Assembly: GCA_964628685.1 (NCBI GenBank)
Contig: CAZVNM010000003.1
Span: 1 to 64,000 of the forward strand
Reading direction: 5' to 3'
DNA from: CALMEC01 sp964628685
Lineage (GTDB): Bacteria > Actinomycetota > Thermoleophilia > Miltoncostaeales > Miltoncostaeaceae
Length of the DNA: 64,000 nucleotides
Of this stretch, positions 1 through 8,897 are shown piece by piece (within the stretch, counting starts at the first letter, position 1; each line of letters begins with the position of its first letter). A model generated the notes under the pieces. The model searched no databases and was not told where the DNA came from. It saw only the letters and a list, made by a program, of their open reading frames with translations. The translations under genes and the position numbers were made by a program.

Positions 1-5
1 GACGC

Positions 6-485
6 GTGAGCGTGCGCATCGTCCAACCGGTCGCGCTCCACGACGCCGTGGACGCCGCGCGGTCGGCGGACCTGGCGCTCCTGGCCCTGGGACGCCCGGC
101 GTGCCCGGCGTGCGAGCTCCTGGAGGTGACCCTGGGGGTGATCGCCGAGGCCCGCCCCGGCCTGACCGTGGTCTCGGCGTCGATGGAGGGTCCCGACGAC
201 TGGGCCCGACGCGAGACGCTCCTGTGGCCGATGGGCATCCGCGTGAGCCCGGCCAGCATGCCCGTCCTGGCGCTCCTTCGCGACGGCGCGGTGGCGGCCA
301 CCCGTCAGGGCGGCGGACCCGCCGTGGTGATCGACGAATGGTTGACGGAGCACCTCGGCCCGCCGGCCCGGCCGATCGACGACGTCACACCCGTGGAACA
401 CGACGCGCTGCAGACGATCGCCGGCCTGCGCGCACGGCACCTGTCAGCCCGCGCCGCCCGGACCGGGGTCGATTCGTCCGGTTGA
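6..485 (+). CDS. Thioredoxin-fold protein with CPAC motif
   Basis: A 159-residue protein with a thioredoxin-like redox motif C-P-A-C at residues 33-36, after a hydrophobic strand (LALLALG), and a Met-Pro at 85-86 in the place of the conserved cis-proline that faces the active site. No signal peptide or membrane segment, so probably a cytoplasmic thiol-disulfide protein. The substrate is unknown. The GTG start at 6 contains the TGA of a possible upstream gene (GTGA overlap), so it may be the last gene of an operon that lies outside the window; a start further upstream cannot be excluded. Its 3' end overlaps the end of the convergent malQ gene by 42 bases. Confidence 0.7.
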   Translation: MSVRIVQPVALHDAVDAARSADLALLALGRPACPACELLEVTLGVIAEARPGLTVVSASMEGPDDWARRETLLWPMGIRVSPASMPVLALLRDGAVAATRQGGGPAVVIDEWLTEHLGPPARPIDDVTPVEHDALQTIAGLRARHLSARAARTGVDSSG

Positions 486-1697
486 CGCGGTGAGCTCGCG
501 CAGCCACCGCGCGTGATCGGCGGTGAGCGCGTCCGGTCCCATCCGCCAGCTCCAGTTGCCCTCGGCCAGCGCCGGCGTGTTCATCCGGGCCTCCGCCCCC
601 AGACCCAGCAGGTCCTGCACCGACACGATGGCGATGACCGCCGGTGCCCGGTGGGCGAGCTCGACCATCATCCGGTGCGGGGGTCCGGGTTCGCCACCCG
701 CCCGCCGCAGGGACTCCTCGAGCGTCCAGCGCCCGTGGTCGTGCATCCCGTCCCACCACTGCGTGACGGTGGCGTTGTCGTGGGTGCCCGGATAGACGAC
801 CCGATCGTGCTCGTGCCAGAGGCGCCGGTCCTGCACCGGGGTCTCCCCCAGCTCGAACTGCAGCACGATCATCCCGGGAAGACCCGCGCCGCGGCGAAGC
901 TCATCGACCTGGTCGGTGATGATGCCGAGGTCCTCGGCGAGGATCGGCAGCGTCCCCAGATCCTCGCGGATGCGCTCCAGGAGCTCGCGGCCGGGTGCCG
1001 GACGCCACTCGCCCTCCCGTGCGGTCTCGGCGCCGTGCGGGACCGCCCAGTAGGCCTCCAGGCCGCGGAAGTGGTCCAGCCGCACCGCATCGTGCAGCTC
1101 GAACGCACGCCGCATTCGGGCGACCCACCAGGCGAAGCCGTCGGAGCGCATGGCGTCCCAGTCGTACAGCGGGTTGCCCCACAGCTGGCCGTCCTCGCTG
1201 AAGTAGTCGGGCGGCACGCCCGCCACCGCACCCTCCTGGAAGAGCTCCGGCTGCGTGGTGCGCTCCAGCCCGTCCTGGGCCACGTAGAGGGGCAGGTCGC
1301 CCAGGATCCGAACGCCGCGCGACGCGGCGTGCGCGCGCAGACGGGCCCAGCGGCGGCTCACGCGCACCTGATCGGCCAGTGCGTCGGGCCCCGCGAACGC
1401 GGCCCAGGCGTCGGCCCACAGGATGTTGTCGCGCCGGAAGCGCTCCACGTCGTCGGAGCTCACCGGCTCACCGTGGTCGGCAAGGAGGCCCGGCCACATC
1501 GCGAACGCCGAACGGCTCGAGTACGGGGAGCCGAACGGATCGGGCGGACCCAGCGGCAGCACCTGCCACCAGCGCTGGCCGGCGTCGGCCAGCCAGTCGA
1601 CGAACCTTTCGGCGTGATCGTCCAGCACCCCGTTGGGAAGCGAGGTCACGTGCAGGAGCACACCGGCGCTGCGGTGCCGAAGGAGCTCGTCGCTCAC
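444..1697 (-). CDS. malQ: 4-alpha-glucanotransferase (amylomaltase), short form
   Basis: GH77 enzyme that moves alpha-1,4-glucan segments between maltodextrins or glycogen, releasing glucose. Seen: LLHVTSLP near residue 15, QVLPLGP 45-51, GDLPLYVAQDG 133-143, VPPDYFSEDGQLWGNPLY 161-178, nucleophile Asp208 in RLDHFRG, acid/base Glu255 in ILAEDLG, Asp307 in THDN, and EARMNTP 369-375. At 417 residues it is about 80 shorter than the usual 500; the missing part is the insert between SPYSSRSAFA and GDLP, while all catalytic blocks remain. The start was chosen as the GTG at 1697, which overlaps the ackA stop (GTGA), so translation is probably coupled to ackA. Cytoplasmic. Confidence 0.93.
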   Translation of the reverse strand: MSDELLRHRSAGVLLHVTSLPNGVLDDHAERFVDWLADAGQRWWQVLPLGPPDPFGSPYSSRSAFAMWPGLLADHGEPVSSDDVERFRRDNILWADAWAAFAGPDALADQVRVSRRWARLRAHAASRGVRILGDLPLYVAQDGLERTTQPELFQEGAVAGVPPDYFSEDGQLWGNPLYDWDAMRSDGFAWWVARMRRAFELHDAVRLDHFRGLEAYWAVPHGAETAREGEWRPAPGRELLERIREDLGTLPILAEDLGIITDQVDELRRGAGLPGMIVLQFELGETPVQDRRLWHEHDRVVYPGTHDNATVTQWWDGMHDHGRWTLEESLRRAGGEPGPPHRMMVELAHRAPAVIAIVSVQDLLGLGAEARMNTPALAEGNWSWRMGPDALTADHARWLRELTASTGRIDPGPGGAG

Positions 1698-2920
1698 GCC
1701 GACCCGTCCACGCATGCGCGGGCCTGACGGGCGATCTCGAGCTCCTCGTCGGTGGGGATGACCAGGACGGCCACATCCGCGTCGTCGGGCGAGATGCGCC
1801 GCGCGCCCGAACCGGCGGCGTTCCTCGCAGGGTCGACGATGATGCCAAAGCCTTCGAGCCCGGCCAGCGACTCCGCACGGATGGCACCGTCGTTCTCGCC
1901 GATGCCGGCCGTGAACGCGATGGCGTCGACACCGCCCATGACCGCCATGTAGGCGCCGACGTGGAACCTGATGCGATACGCGTACATCGCGAGCGCCATC
2001 CGGGCATCGGCGTCGCCGCCGTCGGCCGCGGCGCGCACCTCTCGCATGTCGCGCTGCCCGGCGATCGCGGTGAGACCGCTCCGGTGGTTGAGGGCGTGGT
2101 CGACCTCGTCGACGGTGAGACCCGCGGTCCGGCCCAGATGCGATGTGAGCGCGGGGTCGACGTCGCCGGGGCGGGTGCCCATCATCAGCCCGCCGAGCGG
2201 GCCGAGGCCCATGGAGGTCTCGACGCTCCGGCCGCCCCGCACGGCACAGGCGCTTGCGCCGTTGCCCAGGTGGAGCACGATCACCGACACGTCCGCCGGA
2301 TCGCGTCCCAGCATGCGCGCGGCCTCGCGCGAGACGTAGGCGTGCGACGTGCCGTGGAAACCGTAGCGGCGCACCCCGTACCGGTCGTACCACTCCCGGG
2401 GCACGGCGTAGCGGTGCGCATGCTCCGGCATCGTCTGGTGGAAGGCGGTGTCGAACACCCCGACGTGCGGCAGGTCCGGGAACGCGCGGCGCGCGACCTC
2501 GATACCGGTGATGTTGGGCGGGTTGTGGAGCGGTGCGAGCGCGCAGAGCTCGCGCAGCACGTCCACCACCTCGTCGCTGATCACCACGGGGTCGGCGAAG
2601 CGGTCGCCGCCGTGGACCGTGCGATGGCCGATCACCGCCGGGCGTGCGTCGCCGGTGATGTCGGGTCCGTGCACGCCGAACGCATCCAGCACCGCATCCA
2701 GTGCGGCCTCGTGATCGGGCATGGCGACGTCGCCCACGTGGTCGCGGTCGCCGTCGGGTGTCGCCACGGTGTGGCGCAGCCGGCCCATCGGCTCACCGAC
2801 CCGCTCGGCCAGACCGCTCGCCAGGACGCGTTGCCCGTCGACGTCGATCAGCCGGTACTTGACCGACGACGACCCGGTGTTGAGGACCAGGACGAGGTCG
2901 CCGCCGCCCGCCGCGCTCAC
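1694..2920 (-). CDS. ackA: Acetate kinase
   Basis: Interconverts acetyl phosphate + ADP and acetate + ATP; second step of the Pta-AckA route. The 408-residue length is normal for the family. Seen: N-terminal NTGSSSVKY phosphate loop, HRTVHGG, VFDTAFHQTMP, RRYGFHGTSH (with the catalytic histidine region), HLGNGASA, and GPLGGLMMGTRPGDVDP. The GTG start at 2920 overlaps the pta TGA in a GTGA tetranucleotide and the gene in turn overlaps malQ the same way, giving a tightly coupled pta-ackA-malQ operon. Confidence 0.96.
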   Translation of the reverse strand: MSAAGGGDLVLVLNTGSSSVKYRLIDVDGQRVLASGLAERVGEPMGRLRHTVATPDGDRDHVGDVAMPDHEAALDAVLDAFGVHGPDITGDARPAVIGHRTVHGGDRFADPVVISDEVVDVLRELCALAPLHNPPNITGIEVARRAFPDLPHVGVFDTAFHQTMPEHAHRYAVPREWYDRYGVRRYGFHGTSHAYVSREAARMLGRDPADVSVIVLHLGNGASACAVRGGRSVETSMGLGPLGGLMMGTRPGDVDPALTSHLGRTAGLTVDEVDHALNHRSGLTAIAGQRDMREVRAAADGGDADARMALAMYAYRIRFHVGAYMAVMGGVDAIAFTAGIGENDGAIRAESLAGLEGFGIIVDPARNAAGSGARRISPDDADVAVLVIPTDEELEIARQARACVDGSA

Positions 2921-5013
2921 GTGGACGCCGCCACGGGCTCGCGCGAAAGCTGCGACGCCTGGATGGAGGTGACCGCGATCGTGTTGACGATGTCCTCCAC
3001 GGTGGCACCCCGCGAGAGGTCGTTGACCGCCCGGCGAAGCCCCTGCAGCATCGGGCCGATGGCGACGGCGTCGGCGCTTCGCTGCACCGCCTTGTAGGTG
3101 TTGTTGCCGGTGTTCAGGTCCGGGAAGATCAGCACGGTCGCGCGTCCGGCGACGGGCGATCCGGGCAGCTTGCTGTTGCCGACCCCGGGGTCGACCGCGG
3201 CGTCGTACTGGATGGGGCCCTCCACGACGATGTCGGGCCGGCGCTCGCGCACCAGGTCGGTGGCCGCGCGCACCTTGTCGACGTCGGACCCGGAACCCGA
3301 CTCACCGGTGGAGTACGAGAGCATCGCGACGCGGGGCTCGATCCCGAACGCGGCGGCGCTCTCGGCGGACGAGATGGCGATGTCGGCCAGCTGGGACGCC
3401 GTGGGGTCGGGCACGATCGCGCAGTCGGCGTAGACGAGCACGCGGTCGCGCAGGCACATGAAGAAGCAGCTGGACACCGTGTCGTAGTGCTCGGTGTCGC
3501 GCAGAAGCTCGAGGGACGGGCGGATGGTGTGCGCGGTGGTGTGCGCGGCACCCGACACCATGCCGTCGGCCCGGCCGGTGAGCGCGAGCATCGTCCCGAA
3601 GTAGGAGACGTCGCCCACGCGATCGCGGGCCGCCCCGACCGGGATGTTCTTGTGGGCGCGCAGCTTCGCGTACAGCTGCGCGAACTCGGACCGCAGCGAC
3701 TCGTCGTTGGGGTCGAGGATGTCGGCCCCGGCGATCTCGGCGCCCACCTGCTTGGCGCGGGCGCGCACCTCGTTGGGGTCGCCCAGCAGCACGAGGTCGG
3801 CGATCTCGCGCCGCAGCACCGCGCCGGCGGCGCGCAGGATGCGTTCGTCCGTGGCCTCGGGCAGGACGATGCGCCGCCGCTCCGCCCGCGCCGCGTCCAC
3901 CAGGCGGTGCTCGAACATGAGCGGCGTCACGACGTCGGTGCGCTCGATGTTCAGACGGTCCAGCAGCGTCGGCCCGTCGACGTGGGCGCGAAAGAGCGAC
4001 TTCGCACGCTCCACCTTGCGACGGGAGTCGGCGGTCAGCCGTCCATGCACCCTGCTGAGTGCGGTGATCGTCCCGTAGGTGTCCAGATCCGTCGCGATGA
4101 CCGGGAGGTGGACGCTGAGGCCGCCCACCAGCCGGCGGATCTGCGGGTCGACCTCCTGGCCGCCGTTCACGACGAGGGCCGCAAGCGACGGGAACGTCGC
4201 GGACGCGTGGGCGGCGACGATGCCCAGGACCAGGTCGGCGCGATCGGCCGCCACCACCACGGTGGCGCCCTCGTAGAGGCGCGCGAGCGCGTTGGGCAGC
4301 GACATGGCGCCCACGAGCGTGCCGAGCGACTCGTTGCCGAGAAGCGCCGGGGAGCCCTCGATCAGGCGTCCGTCGATCGCGTTCTTCTGGTCGAAGAGCG
4401 TGGGCGCCGACAGCAGCGGGTCGGACGGCAGCGCCGCCACCAGGAGATCGCCGTTGGCACCGCGCATGCGGCCCAGTTCGGCCGACACCTCGTTTACGCG
4501 GTCGCGGTCGACGCGGTTGGCGATCACCGCGAAGAGGCGCGCGAAGTTGGCGTGCAGCTCGGATCCCGCGATCTCGGCCACACGGCGTACGTCGACGGCG
4601 GTGCGTGCCTGGCCGCCGACGACCAGCATGACCGGGACGCCGAGGTTGGCGGCGACGCGGGCGTTGAACTCGAGCTCGGTGGGGGCGGCGACGTCCGTGT
4701 AGTCGCTGCCGACCGCGAGCACGGCGTCGTAGCGCTCGTCCAGCTCGGCGAACCGCTCGACGATCGTGGCGAGCGCGGCGTCGGCGTCGTCGTGGACCGC
4801 GCGGTACGGGACCCCGCTCGCCTCCTCATAGGTGTTGGCGGCGCCGCCCCAGCGCAGCAGGGTGTGCAGCACGTAGTCGTCGGGCTCGCGGACGATGGGC
4901 CGGAAGACGGCCACCCGGTCGACGCGGCGGGTGAGCTGACGCATGACGCCGAGGGCGATCGCGGACTTGCCGGTCTCGGGCTCGGCGGAGGCGATGTAGA
5001 GGCTGGTTGCCAT
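2917..5013 (-). CDS. pta: Phosphate acetyltransferase, long DRTGG-type
   Basis: Converts acetyl-CoA and phosphate to acetyl phosphate and CoA. The 698-residue protein is the long Pta: an N-terminal dethiobiotin-synthetase-like domain with a P-loop-like AEPETGKSAIAL at about residues 10-20, a middle DRTGG-type domain, and the catalytic C-terminal PTA domain beginning around LPEATDERILRAA. The latter has YSTGESGSGSDVDKV and the hallmark run DPGVGNSKLPGSPVAGRATVLIFPDLNTGNN (read in pieces). Start at ATG 5013 (MATSLYIASAEP, a typical N-terminus) rather than the in-frame ATG at 5067. First gene of pta-ackA-malQ; coupling glucan breakdown to acetate metabolism is inferred from the operon. Confidence 0.95.
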   Translation of the reverse strand: MATSLYIASAEPETGKSAIALGVMRQLTRRVDRVAVFRPIVREPDDYVLHTLLRWGGAANTYEEASGVPYRAVHDDADAALATIVERFAELDERYDAVLAVGSDYTDVAAPTELEFNARVAANLGVPVMLVVGGQARTAVDVRRVAEIAGSELHANFARLFAVIANRVDRDRVNEVSAELGRMRGANGDLLVAALPSDPLLSAPTLFDQKNAIDGRLIEGSPALLGNESLGTLVGAMSLPNALARLYEGATVVVAADRADLVLGIVAAHASATFPSLAALVVNGGQEVDPQIRRLVGGLSVHLPVIATDLDTYGTITALSRVHGRLTADSRRKVERAKSLFRAHVDGPTLLDRLNIERTDVVTPLMFEHRLVDAARAERRRIVLPEATDERILRAAGAVLRREIADLVLLGDPNEVRARAKQVGAEIAGADILDPNDESLRSEFAQLYAKLRAHKNIPVGAARDRVGDVSYFGTMLALTGRADGMVSGAAHTTAHTIRPSLELLRDTEHYDTVSSCFFMCLRDRVLVYADCAIVPDPTASQLADIAISSAESAAAFGIEPRVAMLSYSTGESGSGSDVDKVRAATDLVRERRPDIVVEGPIQYDAAVDPGVGNSKLPGSPVAGRATVLIFPDLNTGNNTYKAVQRSADAVAIGPMLQGLRRAVNDLSRGATVEDIVNTIAVTSIQASQLSREPVAAST

Positions 5014-5351
5014 GGCGTCGAGGTTAGTCAGGCGTCCGCGGCGCGCGCCTGCGAAATGCCCCGGCATGGGAGGTCAAAGTGACGCGGTTCACGTGGTTCG
5101 ACAATGAGTGCGGCGTCCGGGTCCTGCGGAGGATGCCCGTCCCTGTGACCGGCCACCGGGGACATGGACGGCGTGGGCCGTCGCCGGCGCCGGCACCGGT
5201 GCTCCCACGGGTCGGTTCGGGGGACGACGCTCGGCGGGTTGGCACGTGCCTCCAGATCGTTACCCAATCGTCATCCGGTCGCGTCGGCGTCGTTACGATC
5301 CCCGGCGACGATCCGCACGCACCGTCGATGCACGCGTGAAGGACCCGCCCG
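5014..5351. other. Intergenic region between divergent pta and lipoprotein genes
   Basis: 338 bases with no convincing gene. It must carry the promoters for pta (leftwards) and for the lipoprotein gene (rightwards). A TACGAT box lies about 50 bases before the lipoprotein ATG. The plus frame from 5079 reads TRFTWFDNECG, which resembles the conserved C-terminal WYDNEWG block of glyceraldehyde-3-phosphate dehydrogenase and may be a relic or chance. Confidence 0.5.
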
Positions 5352-5858
5352 ATGCGCCACGCCACCCCCATCCGCCACGTCCCCGCCATCCTCGCCGTGA
5401 TCGTCGCCGCCGCGGGCTGCGGGTCCGGCGATCCCGCACCCGTGCTTCGGACCGTGAGCACCCCGGTGGCCACGCCCGACCCCGAGAGCCCGGTGGCCGC
5501 CCGCGGCGGTGTCACCTACGTCCGGGACTGCGACGGCGAACCGATGATGCGCCCGCGCGCGATCGTCCTGGCATGCGCGGACGCCAACGCGACGGTGACC
5601 GACATCACGTGGAACAACTGGGGCACCGACGTCGCCACGGGACGGGGGACCGCCGTGCTCAACTCATGCGTGCCGACCTGCGCCGACGGACGGTTCGAGC
5701 ACGTGCCGGCCGATCTGCGGCTGGACCGCATCGAGGAGGGCGAGGCCGCGGTGACCTACCGGCGCATGCGGGTGTTCTACGGATCGTCGCGTCCTCGGTG
5801 GCTTCCGGCGCGGGAGACCTACCGCGTGACCGACGACGGGATGATCCTCCTCGACTGA
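5352..5858 (+). CDS. Putative secreted lipoprotein of unknown function
   Basis: 168 residues. Signal peptide with hydrophobic core AILAVIVAAA followed by a lipobox ending at Cys23 (AAGC), so predicted to be lipid-anchored outside the membrane. The mature part holds four more cysteines (in RDCDGEP, LACADA, and two in NSCVPTCADG), possibly two disulfides, and ends with a beta-rich stretch (TYRRMRVFYG). No known domain recognised. It lies 55 bases upstream of a two-component response regulator on the same strand, so it could be part of that signalling unit. Confidence 0.7.
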   Translation: MRHATPIRHVPAILAVIVAAAGCGSGDPAPVLRTVSTPVATPDPESPVAARGGVTYVRDCDGEPMMRPRAIVLACADANATVTDITWNNWGTDVATGRGTAVLNSCVPTCADGRFEHVPADLRLDRIEEGEAAVTYRRMRVFYGSSRPRWLPARETYRVTDDGMILLD

Positions 5859-5913
5859 TGCCGACCCCACCCGCCATCACCATCACGACGCCACGTCCCC
5901 GTCGGGCGGCCGC

Positions 5914-6606
5914 ATGAGCGCCCGACGCCCTCCGCTGGTGCTGCTGGTCGAGGACGACCCGGCCCTGCTCGAGACCACCGGCATGGTGCTCGAACACCAC
6001 GGCTTCGCCGTGGTGGCCCTGCCGGACGGGTCCGACGCGATGCGGACCATCACCGAACGTCATCCGGACGTCGCGCTCCTTGACGTGATGCTGCCGGGGA
6101 TCGACGGGATCAGCCTGACCCGGCGCATCCGCGAGGAGCACCGGCTGCCGGTGGTCCTGCTCACGGCGCGCGGCGATCCGCTGGACATCGTCTCGGGCCT
6201 CGAGGCCGGTGCCGACGACTACATCGTGAAGCCGTTCGACGGACCGGTCCTCGCCGCCCGTCTGCGTGCCGTGATGCGCCGGGCCGAGCCGCCACCCGCG
6301 GGTGGTGAGGACCCGGCCCACATCGTGACGATGGACGACCTGGAGTTCGATCGTGACGCGCTGATCGTCCGCGTGGGTGGAGACGAGGTGGCGCTCACCC
6401 CCACCGAGCTCCGTCTGCTGGGGGAGCTCGTGGACCATCGCGGCATGGTGCTCTCGCGCGATCAGCTGCTCGAGCGCGTGTGGGGCTACACCTGGAGCGG
6501 CGACACGCGGCTGGTTGACGTGCACATCCAGCGGCTGCGGGCCAAGATCGGCGGCGAGCACATCGACACGGTCCGCGGGCACGGGTACCGCATCCGGCGG
6601 GACTGA
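5914..6606 (+). CDS. OmpR/PhoB-family response regulator
   Basis: 230 residues: receiver domain (about 8-122) with the acidic pair in VEDDPALL, phospho-acceptor Asp57 in LLDVMLPGIDG, the Thr of LLTARG and the Lys of YIVKPFD; then a winged-helix DNA-binding domain (about 135-230) with LTPTELRLLGELVDH and the recognition region SGDTRLVDVHIQRLRAKIG. Directly followed, six bases on, by its cognate histidine kinase. The signal is unknown; the upstream lipoprotein is a possible sensor partner or target. Confidence 0.93.
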   Translation: MSARRPPLVLLVEDDPALLETTGMVLEHHGFAVVALPDGSDAMRTITERHPDVALLDVMLPGIDGISLTRRIREEHRLPVVLLTARGDPLDIVSGLEAGADDYIVKPFDGPVLAARLRAVMRRAEPPPAGGEDPAHIVTMDDLEFDRDALIVRVGGDEVALTPTELRLLGELVDHRGMVLSRDQLLERVWGYTWSGDTRLVDVHIQRLRAKIGGEHIDTVRGHGYRIRRD

Positions 6607-6612
6607 CGCGCG

Positions 6613-7857
6613 ATGCGGTCCATGCGCACGCGCCTGGTGGTCGCGTTCTCGCTCGTCGCGCTCCTGGCGGTCGTCGCCACGGGGGTGATGGTGGATCGTG
6701 GCACAGCCCGCGACCTGCGGGAGCGGGCGCGCGACAACGCCCGCGCGCGCATGGACGCCGCCGCCCAGGTGTTCGACGCGACGGGACGCCTCCCGCCGGG
6801 GGTGTCGCGGGGCATCGACGGTGCGCCGCCGCAGATCCGTGACGCCGTGCCGGCGGTGGGCACCGAGATCACCTACGACGACGGACGGGGCACGATGTGG
6901 GCGGCGCGCCGGATCTCGACCCCGGGTGGGCCGGTGGCCCTGCTGCTGCGCACCCCGCTGGACGAAAACGCGCAGATCCAGGCGCGTCTTCGCAGGCTGA
7001 TCATCGCGGCCGGCGTGGCGGCCGTGCTGGCGGCGATCCTTGTGGGGGTTCTCCTCGCCCGCCGCCTCTCGGCCCGCCTGCAGCACGCGGCCGCCGTTGC
7101 CACGCGCGTGGCCGGCGGGGAGCTCGCGGCCCGGGTCGGCGACCGTCACATGGACGAGATCGGACGGCTCTCCACCGCGGTCGACGACATGTCGGCGGCG
7201 CTCAGCACGACCATCGACCGGGAGCGGCGCTTCTCGGCCAACGTCGCACACGAGCTGCGAACACCCATCCAGGCGCTGGTGAGCGCGGGCGAGCTGCTGG
7301 GCGAGGGGCGCGCCGAGACGGTGGTGCGCGAGCAGGTGCAGCGACTGCGCACGCTGGTGGAGGACCTGCTGGAGGTCTTCCGGCTGGACTCCGGGATCGA
7401 GGTGGCCGAGCCGGAGGTGATCGACACCGAGGTGGTCACGCGACGCGCCGTCGAGCGAAGCGGCGTCGACGCGCGGGTGCGGGTCGTCCGCGTCGCGCGG
7501 GCGTGGTGCGACCCGCGGCGGGTGGAGCGCGTGATCGCCAACCTCGTCGTCAACGCGCACCGCCACGGCGGCCTGCCCATCGACGTAACCGTGGACGGCC
7601 TCACCATCCGGGTGCGCGATCACGGCCCGGGCTTCCCGGAGGGGATGGCGCTTCCCGACGGCGAGGGCCTGACCGAGGGCGGGCACCGGGCCCCACGCGG
7701 GCTGGGGCTCACCATCGCGGCGCGCCAGGCCCGCATCATCGGCGCGAGCATCCGGCTGTCCAATGCGGAGGACGGCGGCGCGCAGGCCGACGTGACGCTC
7801 ACGGCCGTGGATGAGTCGGCCCGGCTACCCTCCGGTGACGATGACGCGAATCGATGA
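6613..7857 (+). CDS. Sensor histidine kinase
   Basis: 414 residues: TM helix at about 8-27, extracytoplasmic sensor stretch of about 100 residues, second TM helix at about 129-149 followed by a HAMP segment, HisKA domain with phospho-acceptor His213 in SANVAHELRTP, and an ATP-binding domain with N box (IANLVVNAHRHGG), G1 box (VRDHGPGFP) and G2 box (RGLGLTIAARQ). The ATP-binding domain is compact. Partner of the preceding response regulator. Its last 17 bases overlap the start of metF. Confidence 0.92.
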   Translation: MRSMRTRLVVAFSLVALLAVVATGVMVDRGTARDLRERARDNARARMDAAAQVFDATGRLPPGVSRGIDGAPPQIRDAVPAVGTEITYDDGRGTMWAARRISTPGGPVALLLRTPLDENAQIQARLRRLIIAAGVAAVLAAILVGVLLARRLSARLQHAAAVATRVAGGELAARVGDRHMDEIGRLSTAVDDMSAALSTTIDRERRFSANVAHELRTPIQALVSAGELLGEGRAETVVREQVQRLRTLVEDLLEVFRLDSGIEVAEPEVIDTEVVTRRAVERSGVDARVRVVRVARAWCDPRRVERVIANLVVNAHRHGGLPIDVTVDGLTIRVRDHGPGFPEGMALPDGEGLTEGGHRAPRGLGLTIAARQARIIGASIRLSNAEDGGAQADVTLTAVDESARLPSGDDDANR

Positions 7858-8695
7858 CCTCCTGGCGGCCGGGACGACCTGGTCGTTCGAGTTCTTCCCG
7901 CCCAAGACCGAGGCGGGACAGGCCCACTTCACCGCCGCGGTGGACGAGCTCTCCCGGCTGGAGCCCTCGTACGTGTCGGTCACGTACGGGGCGCTCGGCG
8001 GCGTGCGCCACCTGACGCGCGACCTCGTCCTGCAGGTCAACCGGGAGCGCGACTACCCGGCCATGCCGCACCTCACGTGCATGGGCCACACGCGCGCCGA
8101 GATCGTCGATCTGCTCGAGACCTACCGCGCCGGTGGCGTGGAGAACATCCTCGCCCTGGCGGGCGACCCGCCGGCCGACGGCTCCGATCCCACCGGGGAC
8201 TTCCGCTATGCGACCGAGCTCGTGGAGCTGATCCGCGAGACCGGCGACTTCGCCGTGGGGGTCGCGGCCTTCCCCGAGGCGCACCCGCGCTCCCGCGACC
8301 GGGCGGCCGACCGCATGCACCTGGCCGAGAAGCTCGCCCTGTCGGACTTCGGGCTCACCCAGTTCTTCTTCGACGCCGCCCACTACGCGCGGATGATGGA
8401 CGAGCTGACCGACCTGGGGTGCGACACGCCGGTCATCCCCGGCGTCATGCCGTTCACGAGCATCGAGGGCACCCGGCGCATGGCCGTGATGAACGGTGCG
8501 CACATCCCGGCCGACCTGGCGGCGCGGATGGACGCGGTGGCCGACGACCCCGAGGCCACGCGGCGTCTGGGCGTGGAGGTGGCGACCGCGCTTGTGGCGG
8601 ATCTGCTCGACATCGGCGTGCCCGGCGTGCACCTGTACGCCATGAACCGGGCGGCGTCCATCAGCGAGATCTACGCAAACCTGGGCCTCGTCTAG
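7841..8695 (+). CDS. metF: 5,10-methylenetetrahydrofolate reductase
   Basis: Reduces methylene-THF to methyl-THF for methionine synthesis, using FAD. 284 residues, normal for bacterial MetF. Seen: SFEFFPPKTE near the N-terminus (contains the catalytic Glu), YVSVTYGALGG, HLTCMGHTRAE, NILALAGDPP, VAAFPEAHP, TQFFFDAAHY and the C-terminal GVHLYAMNRA. Start taken at ATG 7841 (MTRIDDLLAAG); an upstream in-frame start at 7811 would add ten residues. A TACCCT box ends nine bases before this ATG, so the gene may have its own promoter inside the kinase gene. Confidence 0.95.
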   Translation: MTRIDDLLAAGTTWSFEFFPPKTEAGQAHFTAAVDELSRLEPSYVSVTYGALGGVRHLTRDLVLQVNRERDYPAMPHLTCMGHTRAEIVDLLETYRAGGVENILALAGDPPADGSDPTGDFRYATELVELIRETGDFAVGVAAFPEAHPRSRDRAADRMHLAEKLALSDFGLTQFFFDAAHYARMMDELTDLGCDTPVIPGVMPFTSIEGTRRMAVMNGAHIPADLAARMDAVADDPEATRRLGVEVATALVADLLDIGVPGVHLYAMNRAASISEIYANLGLV

Positions 8696-8705
8696 CCCGA
8701 GTCGA

Positions 8706-8722
8706 CGAATCGGTTCGATTCG
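8706..8722. terminator. Short hairpin after metF
   Basis: CGAATCG-GTT-CGATTCG, a perfect 7-bp inverted repeat 11 bases after the metF stop. No T tract. A possible transcription end or mRNA 3' stabiliser. Confidence 0.35.
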
Positions 8723-8859
8723 CCCGCGCCCGTCCACGACATCGGGTCGGCGCGGCCGATCGACCGGACGTTCGCCCGGATGTCGGCAACGTCCGGGGAC
8801 GTCACGGGTTTGTCACCCCATCGCCATCGCCCGGTGACACGGTGGGCGGGCGGCACTCC

Positions 8860-8865
8860 TACTGT
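8860..8865 (+). promoter_or_regulatory. -10 element TACTGT
   Basis: TACTGT 32 bases before the GTG of the choice-of-anchor gene; unlike many promoters in the window it leaves a short leader that holds a Shine-Dalgarno sequence (GGGAGAGG, 8886-8893). Confidence 0.4.
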
Positions 8866-8897
8866 CGGGCGATCCGACACCGACAGGGAGAGGTTTT

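Noticed and set aside
1379..3097. 572-residue plus-strand frame opposite malQ, ackA and pta
   Set aside because: The minus strand encodes three well-conserved enzymes here; the plus frame is an antisense artefact.
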